A stretch of DNA of 64,000 nt, taken from contig NZ_MSCM01000002.1 of NCBI RefSeq assembly GCF_002954665.1, positions 1,433,303 to 1,497,302 on the forward strand. The letters are read 5' to 3'. The position numbers were made by a program, and so were the translations under genes. Below are positions 25,799 through 33,304 of this stretch, piece by piece. How positions within the stretch are numbered: position 1 is the stretch's first letter; every line of letters starts with the position of its first letter. Under the pieces are notes generated by a model. The model saw nothing but the letters and a program-made list of their open reading frames with translations. It did not search any database and had not been told where the DNA came from. Source of the DNA: Polaribacter glomeratus (GTDB lineage Bacteria; Bacteroidota; Bacteroidia; Flavobacteriales; Flavobacteriaceae).

Positions 25799-26497
25799 TT
25801 AACAAATAATCATCAATCGGTTTTCTCCTGTTTTTTCAAGAGGTGCACGATGAAGACAAGGAAGCACTTTGCTCTTTGGATGATCAATTGCTAATTTCCA
25901 TAAGTTTCCGATACCTAAGTTGATAAGGTTTGCATTGGGTTTTGGTTGGTAATGCAAATCAAAAAAATACTCACTTAAAAAGGATTCAAATCCTGCATCT
26001 TCGCCATCATATAGTTTTTTGAGTTCAGCACGTATTTCTGGAATCAGTACTTTTTGAATTGCTTGTGCATTTGGTACTATTTCACTAGGCTTACCATGAT
26101 AGGTGCATAAATAAGTGTCAGTAGCTATAGGCGAACGATCTACGTGAAAAGAATACACATCCGTAGGAAAAAACGGATATGAGTCATCTCGTTCATAGTA
26201 TTTAATAACATTTAGTGTTGGTGATGCTCCATGAGCTGTCAATAACTTCATGTCATTTAAAAGGATTTCGCGAGCTAGTTGACCTTGTTTTGTTAATTGA
26301 AGTTTGCGAAGTTCTGCTGGATGAAGTTCCGTCATATTTCCGCTTAATGCTACTTTTTTAACAATCTCAGAAAAATCACCTATTAGTTCACGAGTAAAAC
26401 AAATTGCATTCATTTCTGCTTTAAAAGACGTGGAAACAAGCTCTTGAAAATTGGTAACATATTGAATCTGATTCTCGGTCTTAATTACATCAATCAT
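25799..26497 (-). CDS. DUF1826-like protein, possible Fe/2-oxoglutarate oxygenase
   Basis: The 232-residue cytosolic protein resembles DUF1826: an HxD motif followed by CTYHG (FHVD at 117-120, CTYHG at 131-135) and a C-terminal HRAP block with a downstream Arg (His216, Arg227). His118, Asp120, His216 and Arg227 have the order and spacing of the metal and cosubstrate ligands of Fe(II)/2-oxoglutarate dioxygenases, but no activity can be read from sequence. The family is recalled from memory. It is followed by no other gene on the strand and precedes the convergent rsmG. Confidence 0.6.
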   Translation of the reverse strand: MIDVIKTENQIQYVTNFQELVSTSFKAEMNAICFTRELIGDFSEIVKKVALSGNMTELHPAELRKLQLTKQGQLAREILLNDMKLLTAHGASPTLNVIKYYERDDSYPFFPTDVYSFHVDRSPIATDTYLCTYHGKPSEIVPNAQAIQKVLIPEIRAELKKLYDGEDAGFESFLSEYFFDLHYQPKPNANLINLGIGNLWKLAIDHPKSKVLPCLHRAPLEKTGENRLMIIC

Positions 26498-26561
26498 TCT
26501 GGGTTTCAGTTTTATGCTATTAAAGTTGGTTTAAATATTAAAAATAGGAAACAATTTTTTT

Positions 26562-27089
26562 CTAATATAAATCTACATTTTTAAAAGGAATTAACGCTAA
26601 AATTACGGCTTCTGTGTAGTATTTAGTTCTATCAATTATATCTCCAGTTAAAATTCCCACTGCGCCACTTTCTTGCTTAGAGTTTTTACGATTAAAAACA
26701 ATATCATCTGCATCGCCTAGTTCTTTGCCTTCTTTTATCAACTGAACCACTTGTTTTGGAAGAAAAAATGTTGCTGTTCTTGATTTACCATATTTACCAT
26801 CAGCCTTTGCAACAACCCAAGCAAACGCTTCCATTTCATCGTCTAAATTTTCAATACCGCCTTCTATACCAAAATAAAAATCTGCATCTTTAATTTCGTT
26901 TGATGCATTATCTGCTCTGTTTTTTGCTCCTTGAAAGGTTTCGGTATTGCTAAGCGGTTGGTCTGCAACATCCGAAGGAACGGAAACACTAATAAACTCG
27001 AATTTTTGGTTTGGAAACATTTTTTCAAACCCATTTTTTACGGCTTGTATTTTAACTGGATTTTTTGATGCGATAATAATTTTTCCCAT
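26562..27089 (-). CDS. yjjX: Inosine/xanthosine triphosphatase, YjjX family
   Basis: The 175-residue protein starts with IIIASKNPVKIQAVKNGFEKMF and carries FGIEGGIE and the GAVGILTGDIIDRTKYYTEAVILALIPF C-terminal part (the latter spans about residues 140-168), the DUF84/YjjX pattern. These house-cleaning phosphatases hydrolyse ITP and XTP to limit incorporation of deaminated purines. Length equals the family norm. It precedes the DUF1826-like gene by 64 bases on the same strand. Confidence 0.9.
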   Translation of the reverse strand: MGKIIIASKNPVKIQAVKNGFEKMFPNQKFEFISVSVPSDVADQPLSNTETFQGAKNRADNASNEIKDADFYFGIEGGIENLDDEMEAFAWVVAKADGKYGKSRTATFFLPKQVVQLIKEGKELGDADDIVFNRKNSKQESGAVGILTGDIIDRTKYYTEAVILALIPFKNVDLY

Positions 27090-27320
27090 ATTATATTGAT
27101 AATGTGTAAACGTGTTATTTTTTTGAATTAGTATCCAAACTACCTATTAAGAAATTTATTTTAATATAGAAATTACGACACTAAAATTGTATCATAATCC
27201 TTTAGCTAATTTATGTTTTATTGAGTTTATGAACTAACTAAATTAGATTTAACTTCTTTTAAAAGACTAAAGGTTTTAGCACTTTGCAATTTACTAATAG
27301 TTATTATATTTAATTTTAGG

Positions 27321-28274
27321 CTATAAATTTTTTTCATATTTATTGTGAATTGTAAGTATTGCTAATCCGAAAAGTACAGCTACAACGATTAAAATAGTAC
27401 TTATTAATCCGCTTACTCCAAAAGACATTCTTATTAAAATTGTTGAAATTATAAATCCAGAGTTTCTAATAATTTTATGAAACTGATCTGTATAAAAGAA
27501 TGAAATTAGAAGAAGTACAACATCTACTAAAATAAGCACTGTAAAAAATTGATCAAAAAACAGATTATTGATGCTTTCAAAGGTTGGTAACTTGCTCGAA
27601 GACATTGAAATTCCTGCAGACCAATCGACAAGTGTATAAAAAGCCATCACAAAAAATAAAGGCAATAAAATAACTGCTATTAATTTTTTGTTTTCAACAA
27701 ATTTTTCGATTATCGGTTTACTATTTTCTTCTGTTATTGCTTTTTGTTTGCCATGTTTTTGAAATAGGAATATTAAATAAAAAAGTAATAATGAAGCGAC
27801 CAAATCATAGGTAAATTGCAAATCGCCTTTAATCTCAAACCAATTTTCTGTGAGTTCTAAAGCAGCTAAATCTTTAAACAATTTACGGATAATAATTAGT
27901 GTTATAATTTCGTATTGTTTGGTTATATAGGTTGTAAAAGATTTTGGTAAATAGTAAATTAGAAGATAAACTTCGTAAATAAGAATAAAAGAGAATGGAG
28001 TATAAATTGCTGATATAGGGTTTTTTAGTAATTCTGAATTTGCTGGATAATCTATAAAATTAAATTTCATAATATAGATTATCGCTAAATGAATAAAAAA
28101 ACTGAATATTGCTATTTTTAGAATAATTTTTTCTGTTTTTTCACGGGTAGTTTCAGAAAGAAATTTGTTGAAAAGGAACGCTACTATTTTCTTGTTTTTG
28201 ATCATTTCTGTGCGTTTTAAATGTTTAGGCTTAATTTGAGCCTTTTTTGGTTCTTTAATCACGTCTAATTTCAT
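27321..28274 (-). CDS. Multi-pass membrane protein of unknown function
   Basis: The 317-residue protein has a basic cytoplasmic N-terminus of about 45 residues, then hydrophobic segments near 50-68, 88-110, 118-128, 155-172, 195-212, 235-258 and 270-308. A short charged region KKLFKDLAALELTENWFEIKGD lies between segments. I recognise no family. It is flanked by non-coding DNA on both sides (about 230 and 200 bases), so it appears to be a single-gene unit. Confidence 0.7.
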   Translation of the reverse strand: MKLDVIKEPKKAQIKPKHLKRTEMIKNKKIVAFLFNKFLSETTREKTEKIILKIAIFSFFIHLAIIYIMKFNFIDYPANSELLKNPISAIYTPFSFILIYEVYLLIYYLPKSFTTYITKQYEIITLIIIRKLFKDLAALELTENWFEIKGDLQFTYDLVASLLLFYLIFLFQKHGKQKAITEENSKPIIEKFVENKKLIAVILLPLFFVMAFYTLVDWSAGISMSSSKLPTFESINNLFFDQFFTVLILVDVVLLLISFFYTDQFHKIIRNSGFIISTILIRMSFGVSGLISTILIVVAVLFGLAILTIHNKYEKNL

Positions 28275-28481
28275 CTATTTTCTTTTTAGAAACAGTCTAA
28301 ACTGTATCAAAAAAATAAATTTATTTTAAGTAATTTTTTAAAGAAAACATGTTCGGAAAGATTGGTCTTATATGGACTAGATTTAAATAGTGTATTGCCG
28401 CAAAATCACGATTTTATTTTTTATGAAATGCCTGCCAATGTTGTACCTTAGATACTTAATTAATTACTTAAGATTCATCAT

Positions 28482-28652
28482 ATGAAAAGCTTTATTTTAA
28501 AATGGTATCCAATTATTTTAGCATTCCTTTGTTTATTATATTCAGTAGGTTATGGGGTATTAGGTATGACAGCGGAGGCTCAATATTCAGCTCACTGGCC
28601 AGGTACAATATTATTGTTTGCAATAGCAATTAGACAAAGAAGAACAACATGA
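28482..28652 (+). CDS. Tiny membrane protein of unknown function (56 aa)
   Basis: An ATG at 28482 opens a 56-codon frame ending at TGA 28650-28652. The product has two hydrophobic helices (WYPIILAFLCLLYSVGYGVLG and HWPGTILLFAIAI) and a basic end RQRRTT. Its stop overlaps the ATG of a second small frame by four bases (ATGA), a typical coupled arrangement. Both products being membrane proteins supports that they are real genes. Confidence 0.6.
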   Translation: MKSFILKWYPIILAFLCLLYSVGYGVLGMTAEAQYSAHWPGTILLFAIAIRQRRTT

Positions 28653-28783
28653 ATATAGGATTTTTTATTGTAGGTGGTATCATATTTGCCGTTTACATGG
28701 GGTTGACTATATATAATATACAGTACTCCAATCGAAAGCAAAGAGAAGAAAATTATCCAGATATGAAAAAGCCTAAGTTTTAA
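28649..28783 (+). CDS. Tiny single-pass membrane protein of unknown function (44 aa)
   Basis: The frame starts at ATG 28649 overlapping the previous gene and ends at TAA 28781-28783. The product has one N-terminal helix (IGFFIVGGIIFAVYMGLTI) and a hydrophilic tail with REENYPDMKKPKF. It resembles accessory subunits of membrane complexes only in size and topology; the partner is unknown. Confidence 0.55.
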   Translation: MNIGFFIVGGIIFAVYMGLTIYNIQYSNRKQREENYPDMKKPKF

Positions 28784-28950
28784 ACATACCTTTAAAAGTT
28801 GTTTAAGTTTTGGTAACTCATAATCTGTTGTTTAGTAAATACTGTATTCCTTTCTACTTTTTTAATTAAAATTTTTACAAAAAAAGTAGATAAGAATACT
28901 TAGTTTTTTCAATAGGAATAAGAAAAAAACCTCCATGTTTTTAAAGAAAA

Positions 28951-29868
28951 TTAAAAAATAGAGGATGCTGTTCTTGTTGTAAACTTTTCTAAAAATAACA
29001 TTCCTTTAAAAGAATTTCCTTTTACATTTAGTTTTGGACTCCAAACTGCAATGCAATATTTATCTGGGTGAATGGCAACAATACCGCCGCCAACACCACT
29101 TTTACCGGGCAAACCCACTCTAAAAGCAAATTCGCCAGATTCATCATAAAAGCCACAAGTAAGTAAAATAGCATTCATTCTTTTTGCTTGGCTCATAGTA
29201 AGCACTTTATTCCCTTTGTGGGTCACAAAATTATCGTCGGCTAAGAAAAGTGCTATTTCAGAAAGTTCTTTACAACTCATTTCTAAAGAGCAAATATGAA
29301 AGTAAAAATCTAACACTTGATCAACATCATTTTTAATGTTGCCAAAAGATTTTATAAAATTACATAAGGCAATATTTCTAAAACCAGAAATTTTTTCTGA
29401 TTGCGCAATTTTTTCAGAATAATTTAGATTTTTATTGTTAGAAAGTTCTCTACAAAAATTTAAAAAATCTTCCTTCGGATTTTTTAAATGACTAACTAAA
29501 ATGTCACTAACAACAATTGCACCTGCATTTATAAACGGGTTTCTTGGCTTTCCCTTATCCGCTTCTAACTGCAAAAGTGAATTAAAAGGATTACCAGAAG
29601 GCTCAACATCAACTCGTTCCCAAATTTTTGCGCCTTCTAATTTATATGCTAAGGTTAACGCAAAAATTTTAGAGACACTTTGTATTGAAAATTTTTTATC
29701 AAAATCACCAACACCAAAAGACTCTTTGTTAATTTTAGTAATGTTGATACCAAAATTATCAGGACTTACATTCGATAATTCAGGTATGTAGTTAGGAACT
29801 TTACCAATATCATCTACATTTCTTATTTCAAGATAAATATCTTCAATTATTTTTTTATAGTTATCCAC
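28951..29868 (-). CDS. glsA: Glutaminase A
   Basis: The 305-residue protein belongs to the serine-dependent beta-lactamase-like glutaminases. It has the catalytic SxxK (Ser64, Lys67) in SIQSVSKIFAL, the NPFINAGAIV block, and GLPGKSGVGGGIVAI near the C-terminus. It hydrolyses L-glutamine to glutamate and ammonia, useful in nitrogen metabolism or acid stress. It is a stand-alone gene. Confidence 0.95.
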   Translation of the reverse strand: MDNYKKIIEDIYLEIRNVDDIGKVPNYIPELSNVSPDNFGINITKINKESFGVGDFDKKFSIQSVSKIFALTLAYKLEGAKIWERVDVEPSGNPFNSLLQLEADKGKPRNPFINAGAIVVSDILVSHLKNPKEDFLNFCRELSNNKNLNYSEKIAQSEKISGFRNIALCNFIKSFGNIKNDVDQVLDFYFHICSLEMSCKELSEIALFLADDNFVTHKGNKVLTMSQAKRMNAILLTCGFYDESGEFAFRVGLPGKSGVGGGIVAIHPDKYCIAVWSPKLNVKGNSFKGMLFLEKFTTRTASSIF

Positions 29869-29997
29869 TGTTTTTATTGTTTTAAATTAGGAAGGAAAAA
29901 CCTAAATACTATACTTAAAAAAAGGAACTACATTTCTGCAATTCCTCTTTTACTATTTTATATTAAGATTCCGAAACGAGTTCAGAATTAAGAATTT

Positions 29998-31692
29998 TTA
30001 TAAAATTTCTACAAACAATCCTTTATCCGTTTTAGAAACTTTTGCAAAGTTGTTTTTAGTTAAGTGTTTTAAAGACTTGTCCCATTTTTTGTTTGATAAA
30101 CCAGATTGATCTTTTAATGTATTTAACTCAATTTTTTCTGCTTTTTTGATCAAAGCAAGTAACTCCTTTTCACTGTCATTCAATTCAACAGTAACAATTC
30201 GTTGTTCTGGCCTCATTTGAGGAAAGAAAAGCACTTCTTGTATCGATTGATTGTTTGTTAAAAACATAATTAATCGGTCCATTCCAATTCCCATTCCAGA
30301 AGTTGGCGGCATTCCGTATTCTAGCGCACGTAAAAAATCGTGGTCTATAAATTCAGTTGCTTCGTCATCGCCTTTTTGAGCCAATTTTAGTTGATGTTCA
30401 AAACGCTCACGTTGATCAATTGGGTCATTTAATTCAGAATATGCATTGGCAATTTCCTTACCACAAACCATCAATTCAAAACGCTCTGTTAACTCAGGGT
30501 TTTCTCTGTGTTCTTTACAAAGAGGAGACATTTCTTTAGGATAATCTGTAATAAAAGTTGGCTGGATGTAATTTCCTTCACATTTTTCACCAAAAATTTC
30601 ATCAATCAATTTTCCTTTCCCCATTGTTTCGTCCACAGGAATATTCATCGATTTTGCAGCAGCTCTAATTTCATCTTCAGTTTTACCACTAATATCAAAA
30701 CCAGTAAAATGTTTAATAGAATCGGCCATTGTTACTCTAGCGTATGGCGCTTTAAAATCTATTTTATGTTCGCCAAAAGTAGCTTCGGATGTTCCGTTTA
30801 CAGCAATTGCACAATGTTCTAAAAGTTGCTCACAGAAATCCATCATCCAATTGTAATCTTTGTAAGAAACATAGATTTCCATAGCGGTAAATTCTGGATT
30901 ATGAGTTTTGTCCATTCCTTCATTTCTAAAGTTTTTAGAGAACTCATAAACGCCATCAAAACCACCAACAATTAACCTTTTAAGATACAATTCATTGGCA
31001 ATTCTCATATATAAAGGAATATCCAAAGAATTGTGATGCGTTATAAAAGGTCTTGCAGCTGCGCCTCCCGGAATTGGTTGTAAAACAGGTGTTTCTACTT
31101 CAAAATAACCTGCGTCATTAAAAAAAGAACGCATTGCATTAAACAATTTTGTACGTTTTATAAACACTTCTTTAACATGCGGATTTACCACTAAATCCAC
31201 ATAACGTTGTCTAAAACGCATTTCTGGATCTGTAAAAGCGTCAAATATTTTACCGTCTTTCTCTTTAGGAAAAGGCAAAGGTTTTAAAGCCTTACACAGT
31301 AATTTAAAATCTTTAACAAGTACCGTTTTTTCGCCTACTTTAGTAGTAAAAAGTTCACCCTCAACACCAATAAAATCACCTAAATCTATTAAGTTTTTAA
31401 AAACAGTATTGTATTTTGTTTTGTCTTCGCCAGTACAAATTTCATCACGATTAAAGTAAATTTGTATTCTACCTTCACCATCTTGTAATTGACCAAAAGA
31501 AGCCTTTCCTTGCAAGTTTTTTACCATTAACCTTCCGGCAATAACCACTTTTTTCCCTTCTGTATAATTTTGTTTTATTTCGGTCGAATTTGAATCTACT
31601 GGAAATAAATCTGCAGGATAAGGGTTGATGCCCAAAGCACGTAATTTTACTAGCTTTTCTCTACGTACAACTTCTTGTTCTGATAATTGCAT
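29998..31692 (-). CDS. lysS: Lysyl-tRNA synthetase, class II
   Basis: The 564-residue enzyme has the N-terminal OB-fold anticodon-binding domain (VVIAGRLMVKNLQGKASFGQLQD), and the class II catalytic motifs: motif 1 around VETPVLQPIPGGAAARPF, motif 2 FRNEGMDKTHNPEFTAMEIY and motif 3 GMGIGMDRLIM. It charges tRNA-Lys. About 60 residues at the C-terminus beyond motif 3 (from ELNDSEKELLALIKKAEK) form an extra small helical domain; E. coli LysS has 505 residues. The extension seems usual for flavobacterial LysS. Confidence 0.97.
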   Translation of the reverse strand: MQLSEQEVVRREKLVKLRALGINPYPADLFPVDSNSTEIKQNYTEGKKVVIAGRLMVKNLQGKASFGQLQDGEGRIQIYFNRDEICTGEDKTKYNTVFKNLIDLGDFIGVEGELFTTKVGEKTVLVKDFKLLCKALKPLPFPKEKDGKIFDAFTDPEMRFRQRYVDLVVNPHVKEVFIKRTKLFNAMRSFFNDAGYFEVETPVLQPIPGGAAARPFITHHNSLDIPLYMRIANELYLKRLIVGGFDGVYEFSKNFRNEGMDKTHNPEFTAMEIYVSYKDYNWMMDFCEQLLEHCAIAVNGTSEATFGEHKIDFKAPYARVTMADSIKHFTGFDISGKTEDEIRAAAKSMNIPVDETMGKGKLIDEIFGEKCEGNYIQPTFITDYPKEMSPLCKEHRENPELTERFELMVCGKEIANAYSELNDPIDQRERFEHQLKLAQKGDDEATEFIDHDFLRALEYGMPPTSGMGIGMDRLIMFLTNNQSIQEVLFFPQMRPEQRIVTVELNDSEKELLALIKKAEKIELNTLKDQSGLSNKKWDKSLKHLTKNNFAKVSKTDKGLFVEIL

Positions 31693-31788
31693 TTGCTGTT
31701 TTTTTTCTGATGTTTATTAAAGAGTGCGAAGATACAATCAAATCAATTAATAGGCAATTGAGAAATTTGTAAAAAAGAAACTATTTAT

Positions 31789-31818
31789 TTGAGGATTATT
31801 AAAAACAGCGTATATTTG
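31789..31818 (+). promoter_or_regulatory. Complete Bacteroidota promoter of a small RNA
   Basis: A -33 TTTG at 31789-31792 and a -7 TATATTTG at 31811-31818 are 18 bases apart, the same geometry as the tRNA-Leu promoter at 42508-42537. No coding frame follows; a structured, terminator-ended segment does. Confidence 0.8.
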
Positions 31819-31821
31819 CAG

Positions 31822-31931
31822 ACTGTTTTTTAGTAAAAACAGTAATTAGTTGTGTTGTTTTGGCACTTTAGTAAAAGTGTCGTGGTTTTGTTAACCAATG
31901 GAAAGCTTCCCTGAAATGGGACGCTTTTTTT
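31822..31931 (+). ncRNA. Candidate small non-coding RNA with three hairpins
   Basis: Downstream of a complete promoter lie three stem-loops. Hairpin 1 is at 31822-31843: 9-bp stem ACTGTTTTT/AAAAACAGT with loop TAGT. Hairpin 2 is at 31862-31881: 8-bp stem, loop AGTA. Hairpin 3 is at 31902-31927: stems AAAGC/GCTTT and TCCC/GGGA with one internal mismatch, followed by seven Ts, a Rho-independent terminator. Hairpins 1 and 2 share the apex TTTAGTAAAA. Predicted length is about 110 nucleotides, with no open reading frame. It lies divergent from lysS. It is too short and wrongly shaped for 6S, tmRNA or RNase P; it may belong to a flavobacterial RNA family such as Flavo-1, which I cannot verify. Confidence 0.7.
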
Positions 31932-31936
31932 ATTTT

Positions 31937-32103
31937 AATGAAACTCGATTTTGAAAAACACCCAAGTATGAATTAAATAGTACTAACTGACTAATCGCCT
32001 CTCTTTAGCAAGATCTTTAGTATAATTTTCGAATGCTTGGCATCAAAAGTTTAAAACTTTTATCACCTGTAATATTTTGATTTCAATTCTTAAAAAATAG
32101 TAA
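31937..32103. other. Spacer after the small RNA
   Basis: About 170 bases with only a 12-codon frame (MKLDFEKHPSMN) and no recognisable motif. It separates the small RNA terminator from the convergent end of the DUF4407 gene. Confidence 0.5.
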
Positions 32104-33204
32104 TTACAACATTTTTTGTTGCTTCTTATAAAATGAATCTGCTTGCAATTTCATTAAATCTCTTGCTATTTTTTGTTTGTAGGTGTACAGTTCTTCCTCT
32201 TCAGAAATATCTTTATAAACTTTGTTATCTATAATAATATCTGCATTTAACATTTGTTTTCTCTGTTGCACTTGTTGTTGAACCCAAGTTTTTATGGCAG
32301 TTTCTGTATCTTCTAATTTAAAATCGTATTCTCCTTTTGGCGCTAACAATTTTGCAATTATTGGTGATGTTTCAATCGCTAAAAATAATAAGAATATAAA
32401 GAATGATGGAAGCCAAGGCAATTTACCAAGCGCATTTACTCTTGCCATTAAACCATCGTAATTAGCAATAATAGGTTCAGATTTTTGTTCGGCTAATTTT
32501 TGATTATCGGTTATAACCACAATCGCTGTTTCTTTTGTTTTTATTTTTTCTAAATTATCTATTTTTAATTGTTTTAGAGCAATTAAAGAAGCATCATGCT
32601 TTTGTCTTTTTTCTTGGTAAACAGGTCCTTTTCCTAATTTTTTTGTTCCTTTTCTGCCTTCTGCTTCTGCAATATAGCTTTCATATAAAGTATTTGTTTC
32701 TAATTCTTTTAGAGTAATTTCTTGTTTTAAACTACTAATTTCGGATGCTATTTTTTCTATTTCAGGACTAAATTGTTGCGCAATTTGAGCTTTCGTATCT
32801 ATCGTCATTTGAATTTTTTCGGTCAATAAAACTTGATTGATTTCTTTTTCAAACAATTTTAACTCTAAAGGTTTAGAAATAACAACTGCAATAATTACTG
32901 CCAATATAATTCTTGGTGAGGCTTGTAACAATTCGTTAAGTCTAGAACCTGTCTTTTTGATAGTAGAAACTATAAAGCGGTCTAGATTAAAAATTAATAA
33001 TCCCCAAACTAATCCAAATGAAATAGCAGCATATGCATTATCAAAAACGGTAAAAAGGGCATAACTTCCTGCAATTGTTGCCATAACTGCTGTGAAAAAA
33101 ACAGTGGCTCCAATACCTACAAATTTGTTTTGTTCGCCATTACCGCAGTTTTCCACAATATTTTTATCGACTCCAGCACACGTAAGAAAGAATTTTTTAA
33201 GCAC
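32104..33204 (-). CDS. DUF4407 membrane protein with coiled-coil domain
   Basis: The 366-residue protein has paired N-terminal membrane segments (about 28-50 and 58-78), then a third near 94-112, a long charged helical stretch at about 125-250 with heptad-like spacing, and a fourth membrane segment near 262-285. This is the DUF4407 arrangement. The N-terminal AGVDKNIVENCGNGEQNKFVGIG matches the family start. No function is established. A 16-bp palindrome sits just upstream of the start. It is the only gene on its transcript by position. Confidence 0.8.
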   Translation of the reverse strand: MLKKFFLTCAGVDKNIVENCGNGEQNKFVGIGATVFFTAVMATIAGSYALFTVFDNAYAAISFGLVWGLLIFNLDRFIVSTIKKTGSRLNELLQASPRIILAVIIAVVISKPLELKLFEKEINQVLLTEKIQMTIDTKAQIAQQFSPEIEKIASEISSLKQEITLKELETNTLYESYIAEAEGRKGTKKLGKGPVYQEKRQKHDASLIALKQLKIDNLEKIKTKETAIVVITDNQKLAEQKSEPIIANYDGLMARVNALGKLPWLPSFFIFLLFLAIETSPIIAKLLAPKGEYDFKLEDTETAIKTWVQQQVQQRKQMLNADIIIDNKVYKDISEEEELYTYKQKIARDLMKLQADSFYKKQQKML

Positions 33205-33219
33205 AATTATATATTTAAT

Positions 33220-33235
33220 GATATAACGTTATATC
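33220..33235. promoter_or_regulatory. Perfect 16-bp palindrome upstream of the DUF4407 gene
   Basis: GATATAACGTTATATC is fully self-complementary and ends 16 bases before the ATG at 33204. The position suits an operator for an unknown dimeric regulator or a leader hairpin. No clear -7 box was found at the expected place. Confidence 0.5.
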
Positions 33236-33255
33236 GGTACAAATGTTGCGAAAAA

Positions 33256-33279
33256 AAAACCTCAAATTATTGAGGTTTT
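33256..33279 (-). terminator. Terminator of the blaR1-like gene
   Basis: The stem AAAACCTCAA / TTGAGGTTTT around ATTA with flanking T tract on the minus strand follows the BlaR1-like stop at 33305 by about 25 bases. Confidence 0.85.
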
Positions 33280-33304
33280 TAAATTTTATTATTTTTTTAA
33301 CGTA

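Noticed and set aside
28348..28389. 13-codon frame MFGKIGLIWTRFK upstream of the tiny membrane genes
   Set aside because: Too short, with no start context or conservation evidence; not reported as a gene.
31822..31931. 6S RNA, tmRNA or RNase P RNA at the small RNA locus
   Set aside because: Length and structure do not fit: about 110 bases with three simple hairpins, no central bubble, no tag frame and no RNase P core sequences.
31938..31976. 12-codon frame after the small RNA
   Set aside because: No promoter or family support; the region reads as spacer.
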